Shown: positions 1 through 8,595 of the stretch, piece by piece | How positions within the stretch are numbered: position 1 is the stretch's first letter | How the letters are laid out: each line of letters begins with the position of its first letter | Assembly (NCBI RefSeq): GCF_002531725.1 | Contig: NZ_NWSQ01000009.1 | Span: forward strand, 62,001-126,000 | From: Rhizobium sp. L43 | Lineage (GTDB): Bacteria; Pseudomonadota; Alphaproteobacteria; Rhizobiales; Rhizobiaceae | Length of the DNA stretch: 64,000 bases | Reading direction: 5' to 3' | The notes under the pieces: model-generated | The model's database searches: none | Seen by the model: only the letters and a program-made list of their open reading frames with translations | What the model was told of the DNA's origin: nothing | Position numbers and translations under genes: made by a program

Positions 1-156
1 GACGGCACCAGCGGCGCGCACTGTCTCGCGGACCGCCTCAACGCCCTTGCGATGGCCCATGGTGCGCGGCAGGCCGCGCTGCTTGGCCCAACGGCCATTG
101 CCGTCCATGATGATGGCAACATGCTCTGGCACAGTCACAAATACAGATTCCGACAT
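1..156 (-). CDS. uppS: Isoprenyl transferase (undecaprenyl diphosphate synthase), N-terminal part
   Basis: Condenses isopentenyl diphosphate units onto farnesyl diphosphate in cis, giving the C55 carrier lipid for peptidoglycan and polysaccharide export. Only the first 52 residues are in the window; the gene runs off the left edge. Near residue 16 the sequence [14 protein letters not shown] carries the catalytic Asp and the pyrophosphate-binding residues that define the family, followed by GHRKG. It lies 37 bp after frr on the same strand, the usual rhizobial order pyrH-frr-uppS. The start is the ATG at 156, giving MSESVFV. Confidence 0.95.
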   Translation of the reverse strand, partial: MSESVFVTVPEHVAIIMDGNGRWAKQRGLPRTMGHRKGVEAVRETVRAAGAV

Positions 157-193
157 TTCCCGTCCGGTCTTTCCAGGCAAAGGCACAGATCCA

Positions 194-754
194 CTAGACC
201 TGCATGATTTCCTTTTCCTTCTCGCCAAGCAAGCGGTCGATTTCGGAAATCGTCTCGTCCGTCATCTTCTGTACACGTTCCGACTGCGCCCTGCCCTCGT
301 CCTGGCCGATTACGCCATCCTTTTCGGCCTTCTTCAGGCCGTCCATGCCATCGCGGCGAACATGGCGAATCGCAACCTTGCTCTTTTCGGCATAATCATG
401 AGCGACCTTGACGAGCGACTTGCGGCGCTCCTCGTTCAACTCCGGCAGCGGAATACGCAGGCTCTGGCCGTCGACGATCGGGTTGAGGCCGAGATTGGAT
501 TCGCGGATGCCGCGCTCGACGGCGCTGACCATCGACTTGTCCCAGACGGAGACCGACAGCATGCGCGGCTCGGGGACGGTGATGTTGGCGACCTGGTTCA
601 GCGGCATGCGCGAACCATAGGCCTCGATCGTGACCGGATCGAGAATGTTGGCCGAAGCACGGCCGGTGCGCAGCGACGCGATGTCGCTCTTGAATGCGGA
701 AACCGCGCCGTCCATGCGGCGCTTCAGTTCCTTGATGTCGGTACCTTCACTCAT
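194..754 (-). CDS. frr: Ribosome recycling factor
   Basis: Works with EF-G to split the post-termination ribosome from mRNA in the cytoplasm. The protein has 186 residues, the usual family length. The start [16 protein letters not shown], the LRTGRAS segment near residue 29 and the central [12 protein letters not shown] motif are family hallmarks. The protein should fold as a three-helix bundle with a small beta domain. It lies between pyrH upstream and uppS downstream on the minus strand. A repeat element of about 150 bp fills the gap to pyrH, so the two genes may be transcribed separately. Confidence 0.97.
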   Translation of the reverse strand: MSEGTDIKELKRRMDGAVSAFKSDIASLRTGRASANILDPVTIEAYGSRMPLNQVANITVPEPRMLSVSVWDKSMVSAVERGIRESNLGLNPIVDGQSLRIPLPELNEERRKSLVKVAHDYAEKSKVAIRHVRRDGMDGLKKAEKDGVIGQDEGRAQSERVQKMTDETISEIDRLLGEKEKEIMQV

Positions 755-769
755 GTCGATGCTCCCGTA

Positions 770-921
770 TAAAGCGCGTCGCGATCTTTCAGATTCACTT
801 GCCGCGCTTTAAGTCCTGGTTCTACGCATGTCGTTTTCGCAAAACCGCTGCACACTTTTGCGCGACATGCTCCAGAGCATGATGCCGAAAAGTGTCAGCG
901 TCTTTCGGACGACATCATGCT
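770..921. repeat. Palindromic intergenic repeat (RIME-like), copy 1, with adjoining second hairpin
   Basis: The block 770-875 starts with TAAAGCGCGTCGCGATCTTT and ends with TTGCGCGACATGCTCCAG. Related sequence recurs inverted at 16911-17012 and in the same orientation at 40399-40527, always outside genes. Internally AAAGCGCG pairs with CGCGCTTT (stem-loop), and ACATG...GCGCGACATGC gives a second fold. Directly after it, 876-921 is another inverted repeat with 9-base arms AGCATGATG and CATCATGCT. The mosaic hairpin structure resembles the Rhizobium-specific intergenic mosaic elements known from rhizobia; that identification rests on resemblance only. Confidence 0.75.
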
Positions 922-1022
922 CTAACTATTTAGTGTAGAACATGATTCAGATTTTAGGCCAAGCGGCCCAAGATCATCATGCTCCAGCGAGGGCTGCGCC
1001 TGATAAAGCGGCGCAGCTTATA

Positions 1023-1745
1023 TCAGTTGTCGGAGACGATGGTCTTGAGGCCACCGCCCGTCAAGATTTCGGCAAAACCGCCTTTCTCGTGGATCGAGAA
1101 GACGATGATCGGAATGGAGTTCTCCCTGGCGAGCGCGACGGCAGCAACGTCCATCACCGCAAGCCCCCTGTCCAGCACTTCCTGGTGGGTCAGGCGGTCG
1201 AGGCGGGTGGCATCGGGATATTTCTTCGGGTCGGCGGTGTAGATGCCGTCCACCTGCGTGCCCTTGAAGATTGCTTGCGCACCCATTTCGGCAGCGCGCA
1301 GGGCGGCGGCGGAATCGGTGGTGAAGAAGGGGTTGCCGGTGCCGCCGGCAAAGATCACCACGCGTCCCATCGACAAATGGTAGAGGGTTGCGCGCTGCGA
1401 AAAGCTCTCGCAGATCTCCGGCATGGAGATGGCCGACAGCACCACCGTATCGATGTTCAGCTTGCGCAGCGAGGTCGCCAACGCCAGCGCGTTGATGATG
1501 GTGCCGAGCATGCCCATGTGGTCGCCGGTGACCCGGTCGCCGCCCTTGGACGCCACCGCGACACCGCGGAAGATATTGCCGCCACCGACGACGACTCCGA
1601 CTTCCACACCCATATGCCTTGCTTCGGCGATATCGGATGCAATGCGGTCCGCCACCGCGACATCGATGCCGAAACCCTGGCTACCCATGAGTGCTTCGCC
1701 GGAAGCCTTGAGTAGAACGCGTTTATAGACAGGCTCTAAAGACAT
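1023..1745 (-). CDS. pyrH: UMP kinase
   Basis: Phosphorylates UMP to UDP with ATP; cytoplasmic homohexamer of the amino-acid kinase fold. The protein has 240 residues, normal for bacterial PyrH. YKRVLLKASGEALMG at the N terminus is the phosphate-binding start of the family. GVVVGGGNIFRG near residue 51, the TGNPFFTTDSAAALRA segment (about 136-151) and the DGIYTADPKK motif follow in the expected order. It is the third gene of the rpsB-tsf-pyrH-frr series; 96 bp with a strong hairpin separate it from tsf upstream. Confidence 0.97.
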   Translation of the reverse strand: MSLEPVYKRVLLKASGEALMGSQGFGIDVAVADRIASDIAEARHMGVEVGVVVGGGNIFRGVAVASKGGDRVTGDHMGMLGTIINALALATSLRKLNIDTVVLSAISMPEICESFSQRATLYHLSMGRVVIFAGGTGNPFFTTDSAAALRAAEMGAQAIFKGTQVDGIYTADPKKYPDATRLDRLTHQEVLDRGLAVMDVAAVALARENSIPIIVFSIHEKGGFAEILTGGGLKTIVSDN

Positions 1746-1783
1746 CTTGGCTCCTCGTAAATTGCGGTGAATGCCCGATACAC

Positions 1784-1815
1784 GAAGGGCATCGCGTTGT
1801 CACGCGATGCCCTTC
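1784..1815 (-). terminator. Hairpin between tsf and pyrH
   Basis: GAAGGGCATCGCG (1784-1796) and CGCGATGCCCTTC (1803-1815) form a perfect 13-bp stem with a 6-base loop. On the minus strand it follows the tsf stop by 27 bp. No clean U-tract follows on that strand, so it may attenuate or set an mRNA end rather than fully terminate. Confidence 0.6.
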
Positions 1816-1841
1816 TTGTTTTCCCAATTATGGCTGGAAGA

Positions 1842-2768
1842 TCAACCCTTGACGGCAGCCGCGACTTCGGCTGCGAAATCGGTCTCTTCCTTTTCGACGC
1901 CTTCGCCGAGCAGAAGACGGGCCATGCCGGCGACTTCGATCGGTGCGCCGACAGCCTTTTCAGCGTCCTTGATGGCAGCTGCGACCGTCAGATCCGGATT
2001 GATGACGAAAGCCTGCGAGAGAAGGGCGACTTCCTCGAAGAACTTGCGCATGCGACCTTCAACCATCTTCTCGATGATGTTGTCGGGCTTGCCGGAAGCG
2101 CGCGACTGCTCGATGAAGACGTTGCGCTCGCGCTCGGCGACGGCGGCATCGACTTCTTCCGGGCGGATCGCCAGCGGCGCGGTCGCAGCGATGTGCATGG
2201 CGACCTGACGGCCGATCGCGTTCAGGGCTTCCTTGTCGCCTGTCGACTTCAGCGCGACGAGAACGCCGAGCTTGCCGAGGCCGTCGGAAACAGCATTGTG
2301 AATATAGGTGGCGACGACGCCGTCCTCGACGGAGAGAGCGACTGAACGGCGCAGGTTCATGTTCTCGCCGATCGTTGCGATCGCATCCTTGATCGTGTCG
2401 GAAACCGACTTGCCGGATGCCAGATAAGTCGCAGCCGCAACGGCTTCGACGGTACCGTCTGTGGAGACGGCGACCTTGGCGATGCCGCGGACGAGATCCT
2501 GGAAGGCGTCGTTACGGGCGACGAAGTCGGTTTCGGAATTGACTTCGACGACGACGGCCTTGGTGCCCTGGCTCGCAACGCCGATGAGGCCTTCGGCGGC
2601 GGTGCGGCCGGACTTCTTGTCGGCCTTGGCGATGCCCTTGGCGCGCAGCCAGTCGATCGCCGCTTCCATGTCGCCGCTGGTTTCGGCAAGAGCCTTCTTG
2701 CAGTCCATCATGCCTGCGCCGGTCTTTTCGCGCAGTTCCTTCACCATTGCAGCCGTAATCTCGCTCAT
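1842..2768 (-). CDS. tsf: Translation elongation factor Ts
   Basis: Guanine nucleotide exchange factor that regenerates EF-Tu-GTP. The protein has 308 residues, typical for Alphaproteobacteria. It opens with a UBA-like segment (about 1-45) containing [16 protein letters not shown], the classic EF-Ts signature 1. A second signature, [15 protein letters not shown], lies at about residues 72-86, followed by the dimerisation region. It is downstream of rpsB on the same strand with a 239-bp gap that contains a hairpin, as in many bacteria where rpsB and tsf are cotranscribed with partial attenuation. Confidence 0.98.
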   Translation of the reverse strand: MSEITAAMVKELREKTGAGMMDCKKALAETSGDMEAAIDWLRAKGIAKADKKSGRTAAEGLIGVASQGTKAVVVEVNSETDFVARNDAFQDLVRGIAKVAVSTDGTVEAVAAATYLASGKSVSDTIKDAIATIGENMNLRRSVALSVEDGVVATYIHNAVSDGLGKLGVLVALKSTGDKEALNAIGRQVAMHIAATAPLAIRPEEVDAAVAERERNVFIEQSRASGKPDNIIEKMVEGRMRKFFEEVALLSQAFVINPDLTVAAAIKDAEKAVGAPIEVAGMARLLLGEGVEKEETDFAAEVAAAVKG

Positions 2769-2921
2769 TAGCTTCCTCTTGTCGGTTCAAACGGTGGACC
2801 GCAAAGCGCGGCTCGGCACCGGATTGAGGCACGAAATGTACCTGTATGTATGACAGCGTGATGAAGACGCGTCATAACGAAACTTGTCTGGCGAAAGGTT
2901 TGGCCTTCGCCCTGAAACAGG

Positions 2922-2959
2922 CAAGGCCGCCGAACTTCGATGAGTCGCGAGCGGCCTTG
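2922..2959 (-). promoter_or_regulatory. Hairpin in the rpsB-tsf intergenic region
   Basis: CAAGGCCGC (2922-2930) pairs with GCGGCCTTG (2951-2959) across a 20-base loop, about 50 bp after the rpsB stop. There is no U-run on the minus strand, so an attenuator or RNA-processing site is more likely than a simple terminator. The rest of the 239-bp gap shows nothing else clear. Confidence 0.4.
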
Positions 2960-3007
2960 TCCCAGTCTCTGTAAGCCTTGGCGGAGCTTTCGATCCGCCT
3001 GCTTTCA

Positions 3008-3775
3008 TCAGCCTTCGGCTGCTTCCTCGAGAGCCGGCTCGACCGGAACTTCAGAGGAGGCGCCGAGATCGCGGCCGGACGAGCTCTGCTGACGCGCGAT
3101 GCCGTCGATGGCGGCGCGGGAGATCAGCTCGCAGTAAAGGGCGATAGCGCGCGATGCATCGTCGTTGCCCGGGATCGGATAGTCGATCAGGTCCGGATCG
3201 CAGTTCGAATCGATGATGGCGACGACCGGGATGCCGAGGCGCTTGGCTTCGTCGATCGCGATCTTTTCCTTGTTGGTGTCGATGATGAACATCAGGTCGG
3301 GGGTGCCGCCCATATCGCGGATACCGCCGAGAGCCTTGTCGAGCTTTTCGCGCTCGCGCTCGAGGTTCAGGCGTTCCTTCTTGGTGAAGCCCTGGGCTTC
3401 GCCGTTGAGGATCTCATCGAGCTTGCGCAGGCGCTGGATCGAGTTGGAGATCGTCTTCCAGTTCGTCATCATGCCGCCGAGCCAGCGCGAGTTGACGTAG
3501 TACTGAGCCGAACGCTTGGCGCTGTCGGCGATGATCTCGGACGCCTGGCGCTTGGTGCCGACGAAGAGAACGCGGCCGCCGCGGGCAACGGTGTCGCTGA
3601 CGACCTGAAGGGCGCGCGACAGCATCGGAACGGTCTGGGCCAGATCGATGATGTGGATGTTGTTACGATCGCCGAAGATGTACGGCTTCATCTTCGGGTT
3701 CCAGCGGTGCGTCTGGTGGCCGAAGTGGACGCCTGCTTCGAGAAGCTGGCGCATAGAGAAATCGGGCAATGCCAT
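3008..3775 (-). CDS. rpsB: 30S ribosomal protein S2
   Basis: Component of the small ribosomal subunit that joins late and helps dock S1. The protein has 255 residues. [22 protein letters not shown] is the S2 signature at the N terminus (shown here in part by [13 protein letters not shown]), followed by IIDLAQT and [14 protein letters not shown] coiled-coil insertion with [16 protein letters not shown] is seen at about 131-147, and [15 protein letters not shown] follows near residue 195. The acidic C-terminal tail is common in rhizobia. It is the first gene of the rpsB-tsf cluster, and a 229-bp upstream region carries a duplicated promoter-like sequence. Confidence 0.98.
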
Positions 3776-3900
3776 GCCTTTTTATCCTTTTCCGGTTGAA
3801 CCTCCGCAAGGCGAACAGCATCTTCTTCGAAAATGCCACCGGGCGGAACGATCCGGATTTCTCCCGGACAATCCCATGCCTTACGTGTGGAATGGTGGTG

Positions 3901-3929
3901 CCCATACATTCCGTTCGGCATAAAAGCAA
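3901..3929 (-). promoter_or_regulatory. Putative rpsB promoter
   Basis: On the minus strand TTGCTT (3929-3924), 17 bases and TATGGG (3906-3901) fit a sigma-70-type promoter about 125 bp before the rpsB start. It lies inside the first copy of a 26-bp direct repeat. The call is by pattern only. Confidence 0.4.
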
Positions 3930-3960
3930 GGAAAACATTCCATTCCGCATAAAAACAGGG
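3906..3960. repeat. 26-bp direct repeat upstream of rpsB
   Basis: Positions 3906-3931 and 3935-3960 match at 22 of 26 bases. Both read ACATTCC, two variable bases, then ...GCATAAAA.CA.GG, with a period of 29 bp. The pair sits in the only non-coding region before rpsB. Confidence 0.6.
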
Positions 3961-4004
3961 ATCATGCCGAAGATCCGGCCGGCTACCCTGCCCTGCAATG
4001 CCCC

Positions 4005-5111
4005 TCAGCTTGCCAGCGTCGGCAGCAGCGACAACATGACACCGGCATCGGGCATCGGCAGGACGGCATCGACCTCGGTCGGCAGCAGGCCCGATATGGC
4101 GCCGTCGGTATTGCCCGTGACAGCTCCCAACGGACCGCGGAACCCGTGCCTCGTCCAGGCGAGCTCCTGCAGCCGCGGGCTCGCCAGCGCTTCAATCAGC
4201 CGGTTGGCGTTCTCATCGACGACGATCAACGGATGTGCGGAATAGACGGTCGGGCGCGGATAGAGCACCACCGGCTTTGCGCCGGGGCTCGTCTTGATGC
4301 GGTCCCAGCGCGCGGGATCAGCGAGGATCCATTCGACCAGCTGGTTCTCGTAGCCGACGATCATCGGCTCGCCGCCGAGGCCGCCGGCCAGATACTGGTC
4401 GAAAAGCTTGCCCGACGACGGCGACTTGAAGCCCATGTTGCGGAAGATCGCCTGCACCTTGCTGCCGAACGTCGCAAGATCGCCTGATATCGCGACATTG
4501 CCGCTGAAAAGGCTGAGCACCAGGCCAGCGAACATGAAGCCGGAATTGGAGCGGTTGGGATCGGTCGAGACGATCCGGGCGCGGCCATAGAGCGAGTTGA
4601 CGCCGAGTTTCGACCAGTCGGCGCCGGCAAGGATCGCATCGAGCAGCGCCTTGAGATCAAGCTGGTGATGACCTTCGGTGCTGACCGTCACCAATCCGGC
4701 TTTCATCAGCCCATCGACCACGGGCTGCCAGGAATAGACGACGATCGGCGTATTCAGCACGACGCGGTCGTCGCGGATGCCAATGCCGTTCTGCCTGGCG
4801 ATATCGACCATGATCGAAGAGGACGGCCAGAGGAATTGCGGATGCTGCGACAGCAATGCCTGTTCACGCACCATCTCGACGGAGCCGGCGACGCGGCTGT
4901 TCACCGTCAATCCGTAGGCACCGAGCGCCTTGATGACGTCCGGGTCGGCAAGGAGCGCCTCCTTCTCGCCGCCGACGAAGCCGAACAGCGTCGTGCGGGC
5001 GCCGAGCAGGCACTGCAATTCCGGCCGATCCCGGACGGCGAAATAACCGCCGGTGCCGACGACGCCGGCTCCGAGCAATCCCACTCCAAAGGCGCGACGA
5101 GAAAGGGTCAT
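4005..5111 (-). CDS. Substrate-binding protein with twin-arginine signal, last gene of the TelA operon
   Basis: Probable periplasmic or membrane-anchored solute-binding-fold protein of 368 residues; ligand unknown. The N terminus MTLSRRAFGVGLLGAG has a twin-arginine motif followed by a hydrophobic stretch, so Tat export is likely. The body resembles type II extracellular binding proteins (sulfate/molybdate-like). It shares short motifs with the preceding VWA protein: a WPxSS segment (about 95-99 here, 86-90 there) and SNSG (188-191 here, 156-159 there), so the two are probably paralogous domains. There is no ABC permease or ATPase beside it, which argues for sensing or scaffolding rather than import. 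Its ATG overlaps the stop of the XpaC-like gene by one base, indicating translational coupling. Confidence 0.8.
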   Translation of the reverse strand: MTLSRRAFGVGLLGAGVVGTGGYFAVRDRPELQCLLGARTTLFGFVGGEKEALLADPDVIKALGAYGLTVNSRVAGSVEMVREQALLSQHPQFLWPSSSIMVDIARQNGIGIRDDRVVLNTPIVVYSWQPVVDGLMKAGLVTVSTEGHHQLDLKALLDAILAGADWSKLGVNSLYGRARIVSTDPNRSNSGFMFAGLVLSLFSGNVAISGDLATFGSKVQAIFRNMGFKSPSSGKLFDQYLAGGLGGEPMIVGYENQLVEWILADPARWDRIKTSPGAKPVVLYPRPTVYSAHPLIVVDENANRLIEALASPRLQELAWTRHGFRGPLGAVTGNTDGAISGLLPTEVDAVLPMPDAGVMLSLLPTLAS

Positions 5112-5728
5112 CAGCGTCCGATATCCTCTTTGAGCGATGCTTGAATGAGCCGCAGATCGGTGTCGAGCGTGCCGAGCGCCTCGTCGACCAGGCTGTCGGC
5201 ATAATGGACAAAGGCCTCTTCGAGCTTCACCAGCACGGTGCGGACCTCCTCCAACTGCTTGGGGTCGGGGACGCGCTTGGCCTCGATGACGGCAAAACCT
5301 TCCGCCACCTCGGCCGCGCGCGGCAGATAGTAGGAGAGAAACCGCCGCACGGCATTGGCGCTCTCCGGCTTGGCCTCCACCTTGTGAAAGACATCGGCGG
5401 CGATTTCGGCAAGATGGCGGACTGCGGTTGCCATCTTTCGATCGCTGATCGTGTCGGCGGCGGTCTCCAGCCGCTCGGCAAAGGGAACGGCGGCTTCCAG
5501 CAGGTCGCGGGCAAAGGCGATGCGCCCGCTGCCGATGCTTTTGACATCTAGGCCTTCGAACAGCCGGCGCGGCGCCAACAGAATGACCAGGCCGGCAAAG
5601 ACCAGAAGGGCGATGATGGCAGCGATAAAGAAGGGCATGCCGGCGACAAAGCTCAAGAGCGGCACGGTGATTGCCGCCACCAATCCCGCCACGATCCAGT
5701 TGCCGTCATTGCCGAGCCAGTTGCGCAT
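5111..5728 (-). CDS. XpaC-like membrane protein (5-bromo-4-chloroindolyl phosphate hydrolysis family)
   Basis: Protein of 205 residues. Two hydrophobic segments lie near the N terminus (about 11-30 and 32-52), followed by a mainly helical, charged cytoplasmic domain (about 60-205) with LLEAAVPFAERLETAAD and a late VRTVLVKLEEAFVHYAD stretch. This layout matches the XpaC family, whose members sit beside TelA in many bacteria; the biochemical role is not established. It is separated from the VWA gene by 7 bp and overlaps the next binding-protein gene by one base. The family assignment is by recognition of layout and context, not by an alignment. Confidence 0.75.
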   Translation of the reverse strand: MRNWLGNDGNWIVAGLVAAITVPLLSFVAGMPFFIAAIIALLVFAGLVILLAPRRLFEGLDVKSIGSGRIAFARDLLEAAVPFAERLETAADTISDRKMATAVRHLAEIAADVFHKVEAKPESANAVRRFLSYYLPRAAEVAEGFAVIEAKRVPDPKQLEEVRTVLVKLEEAFVHYADSLVDEALGTLDTDLRLIQASLKEDIGR

Positions 5729-5735
5729 GCCCGTC

Positions 5736-7322
5736 CTAATTATAGCCGCGCGCGGTGCGGAAGGCGGTCGCGAGATCCGAACCGCCGTCGAACACCCGCG
5801 CCGAGGTCAGCTTGGCGAGGCTGTCAAGCTGGGTCTTGTCGGCATCGCCAAATGTGATGCCGAAGATCGGCACATGCGGCTCGGTCGCGTTCCATTCGCT
5901 CATGAAGGCCTGGCTTCGATCGTCGGACTTGCCGTCGGTCATGATGATGATCGCGGGCAGATAAGTCGAGAGCCTGTCGGTTCCGGCGATCTGCTGCAGA
6001 GCCCGTTCGGCGCAGGCATACATGTCCGTGCCGCCACCGGCTCTTTGCAGGGAAATCTCGTGCAGCAGGCCTTCCTGCTCCAGCGGATTTCCGCTGGCCA
6101 TGAAAGTATTGCGCACGCTGCTATCGAAAGGAATGACGATGATCTGGTCGGCGGGCGACCATTGCACCAGCACCTTGCTCGCTTCGTCTGGAGTCAGCAG
6201 GAAACGCATCGCCTTCTGCAGCTGGTCCTCGCCATTCCCCTGCATCGAACCGGAGAAATCGAGGCAGAGCGCGGTCAGCGACGGTTTGCGAAGCGCCGCC
6301 TGATAAAGCGTGAGCGCCTGGCGGATGACGCCCGGCTCCGGCATGCGGATCGCCGTCACCAGCCGGGCCGGATCGAAATTCCAATTCGGTTCCGGTTTGG
6401 CGGTAACGCCGGTCAGCGGGATGCGCCGGCCGGTATCGGCGATGCGCTGCTGCACGGGGGCCGAACGGAGATAGGCAAGCAGATCATTGAAGAAGGTCTG
6501 GACTTCAGGCCCACGACCATGATCGACGAAGCCGAGCGGCGAATCCGCCATGGCTACGCCATCGGCCGGATAGATCGCGTAAAGCGGCTCCTGCGACAAA
6601 GCAGCAAGCTTGTCGTTGGTCTCCTTCAGGACAGCCTCGTAATTCCACATGGCGTCGTAGACCGTGCCCTTGCCGGCGGATTCGACATAGAGATCGGCAA
6701 GCCAGCCGGAAGAGCCGGAAGAGCGCACGACACCCGACAGCAGCGACCGGACGCTCTCCTGAACGTTTTTGTCGTCGAGATCGCCGGGTTCGATCACCGG
6801 CTTGTTGCCGAGTGCGCTCGACAACATGGCAAGATAGGCGCTGGCGCCCGAGTTGGATTGCGTCGCCGAGGTCATCAGGAATTTCAGCGATCCGTTTTCG
6901 ACGGCGGCGAGAATGTCCTTCATGAACACATCCCTGCCGATCCAGCCGAGCTGCTGCGCCTTCGATCTGCGCACGCCGAGGACCACCGGCGTCTGGGCGA
7001 TCGAGGTCAGGCTCTTGACGCGACGCTTGGTGTCGAACATGTCGACCCAGACGCTGGAGGCCGGCCAGACCGCATCCTGCTCGACGCCCTGATCACTCTG
7101 CAGCGCCAGGCCGATATCGAGCGTACCTTCATATTTGAAGGTGCAGGTGGCGTTCTTCTGCTTGCAGAATTCCTCGACGATCGGCTGCAGAACAGTGTTC
7201 TCCGATCCCGATACGATCGAAAACTCCGGCCCCTGGCCGTAGAGATTGCAGCCGGCCAAGGGCAAAGCGGCAAGAAGCGTCAGGCCAGAAAGCAGTGCTC
7301 GCATCGTCATCCTGCCGATCAC
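5736..7322 (-). CDS. Lipoprotein with substrate-binding and VWA domains
   Basis: Protein of 528 residues with a lipobox, PLAGC, placing the lipidated Cys at 25, so it is probably tethered in the periplasm. Residues about 30-325 form a substrate-binding-like domain with WPASS at 86-90 and SNSG at 156-159. Residues about 345-525 form a von Willebrand A domain with a complete metal-ion-dependent adhesion site: D355-x-S357-x-S359, T432 and D463. VWA domains bind protein partners or ligands through a divalent metal. The GTG start at 7322 overlaps the telA stop by four bases; an ATG at 7310 is the alternative. The fused architecture beside TelA and XpaC suggests an envelope sensor or assembly factor (inference). 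Confidence 0.85.
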   Translation of the reverse strand: MIGRMTMRALLSGLTLLAALPLAGCNLYGQGPEFSIVSGSENTVLQPIVEEFCKQKNATCTFKYEGTLDIGLALQSDQGVEQDAVWPASSVWVDMFDTKRRVKSLTSIAQTPVVLGVRRSKAQQLGWIGRDVFMKDILAAVENGSLKFLMTSATQSNSGASAYLAMLSSALGNKPVIEPGDLDDKNVQESVRSLLSGVVRSSGSSGWLADLYVESAGKGTVYDAMWNYEAVLKETNDKLAALSQEPLYAIYPADGVAMADSPLGFVDHGRGPEVQTFFNDLLAYLRSAPVQQRIADTGRRIPLTGVTAKPEPNWNFDPARLVTAIRMPEPGVIRQALTLYQAALRKPSLTALCLDFSGSMQGNGEDQLQKAMRFLLTPDEASKVLVQWSPADQIIVIPFDSSVRNTFMASGNPLEQEGLLHEISLQRAGGGTDMYACAERALQQIAGTDRLSTYLPAIIIMTDGKSDDRSQAFMSEWNATEPHVPIFGITFGDADKTQLDSLAKLTSARVFDGGSDLATAFRTARGYN

Positions 7323-8395
7323 GCCTGGGTCATCGCCTTCTTGAGTTCGATCGTCATCTGCTCCATCTGCTGCTCGGCGAGCCCCCGCTTCCGACGCCCC
7401 TCCTCCTGCACCTGCAGTACGCCGGATATGGTGTCGATCAGATCTCTGTTTGCCTTGGCAAGCGTGTCGATATCGACGATGCCGCGCTGCGACTGCTGCT
7501 CGATTGCGATCGCCTGATCCTTCATCATCTCGGATGCCTGACGGATCATGTCATTGGTGGCGTCGGTCACCGCCTTCTGCAGCTCGAGCGCCGATTTCTG
7601 CCGCGTCAGGCCGAGCAGGATCACCATCTTCTGCTTCCAGGCCGGCACCGTCAGCGCCGACGTCGCCTGCAGGTTCTCGATCAGCGTCTCGTCGCCCGCC
7701 TGGACGATGCGGATCTGCGGCAATTGCTGGATGCCGAGCTGGCCGGCCTGCTGCAAATAGAAGACCCGCTTTTCCAGCCGGTCGAGCGCCTGCAGGCTGT
7801 CCTGATAGGTCTGTGCCTCCAGCATGCCGCCGCCGGGGCCGGTCGCTGCCGCTTCGGCTTGCGCCTTCAGCCTCGGCAGATCGACGTTGCGAAACCGCTC
7901 GGCGAAAGTCTTGCCGGCCTGGACATAGGCCTCGAGCCGCATGATCGATTGCTTGGTTTCCTCGTGCAGATCGTCGAGCAGCGCGATGTCGCGCCGCAGC
8001 GTATCCTTGTGACGGTCGAGCTCCAGGCCGATCCGGTCGATCTGGCCGGCGACGTCCTCAAACTCCGCCTTGAACCGTTCTAGGCGCGCCTTGGCGGAGA
8101 GGAATATGCGGCTGAGAAAACCCTTGTCCTTCAGCGACGCCGGATCGAGGCTCTTCGACTTCAGGATGATGTCTGTCAACAGGCGGCCGATCTCACCGAG
8201 ATCCTTGTTGCGAACCTCGCGCAGGATCCTGTCGGCATAGTCGCTGACCGACTGCTGGGCGCGGTCGCCATAGACCGAGATGCCGGCGCGGTCGGTGATG
8301 TCGATGCTATCGGATATGCGGGCAATTTCCGCCGGGTCGGCAGCGACAACCGGCAGGGCGGCGTTTTGAACAGTCGCGAGATCGGTATCGGCCAT
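7319..8395 (-). CDS. Toxic anion resistance protein TelA family
   Basis: Cytoplasmic helical protein of 358 residues. Its long heptad-rich stretches (about 110-200 and 225-340) and motifs such as LLDDLHEETKQ and ALDRLEKRVFYLQQAGQLG match TelA/KlaA. That family is linked to tellurite and other toxic-agent resistance, but its mechanism is unclear. The ATG at 8395 (MADTDLATVQ) is preferred over an upstream in-frame start that would add 18 residues unlike the family. It is the first gene of a four-gene minus-strand operon whose members overlap or abut. About 200 bp upstream are free of genes and should hold the promoter. TerD/TerC proteins, often partners elsewhere, are absent from the window. 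Confidence 0.88.
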   Translation of the reverse strand: MADTDLATVQNAALPVVAADPAEIARISDSIDITDRAGISVYGDRAQQSVSDYADRILREVRNKDLGEIGRLLTDIILKSKSLDPASLKDKGFLSRIFLSAKARLERFKAEFEDVAGQIDRIGLELDRHKDTLRRDIALLDDLHEETKQSIMRLEAYVQAGKTFAERFRNVDLPRLKAQAEAAATGPGGGMLEAQTYQDSLQALDRLEKRVFYLQQAGQLGIQQLPQIRIVQAGDETLIENLQATSALTVPAWKQKMVILLGLTRQKSALELQKAVTDATNDMIRQASEMMKDQAIAIEQQSQRGIVDIDTLAKANRDLIDTISGVLQVQEEGRRKRGLAEQQMEQMTIELKKAMTQA

Positions 8396-8595
8396 CGGTA
8401 GGGCTTTCCAGGCTTGCGGGCATAATTGTCTGGAAGCCCATCTTCGCAATAAATAGGCCCCATCGCGATGGACTGGCCGCTAGGATCGCACCGACCCGAA
8501 AAACAGGACGACAGAAGGCGACTCAATCATCGCTGGTCGCCGCACCATAGTGAACTTTATGATACAGTTTTATGACAGTCGAAAAACCCGTGCGC

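Noticed and set aside
5451..7517. A frame of about 690 codons on the plus strand over the VWA gene
   Set aside because: Shadow of the minus-strand VWA/XpaC operon. No start site, no family, and Arg-rich composition.
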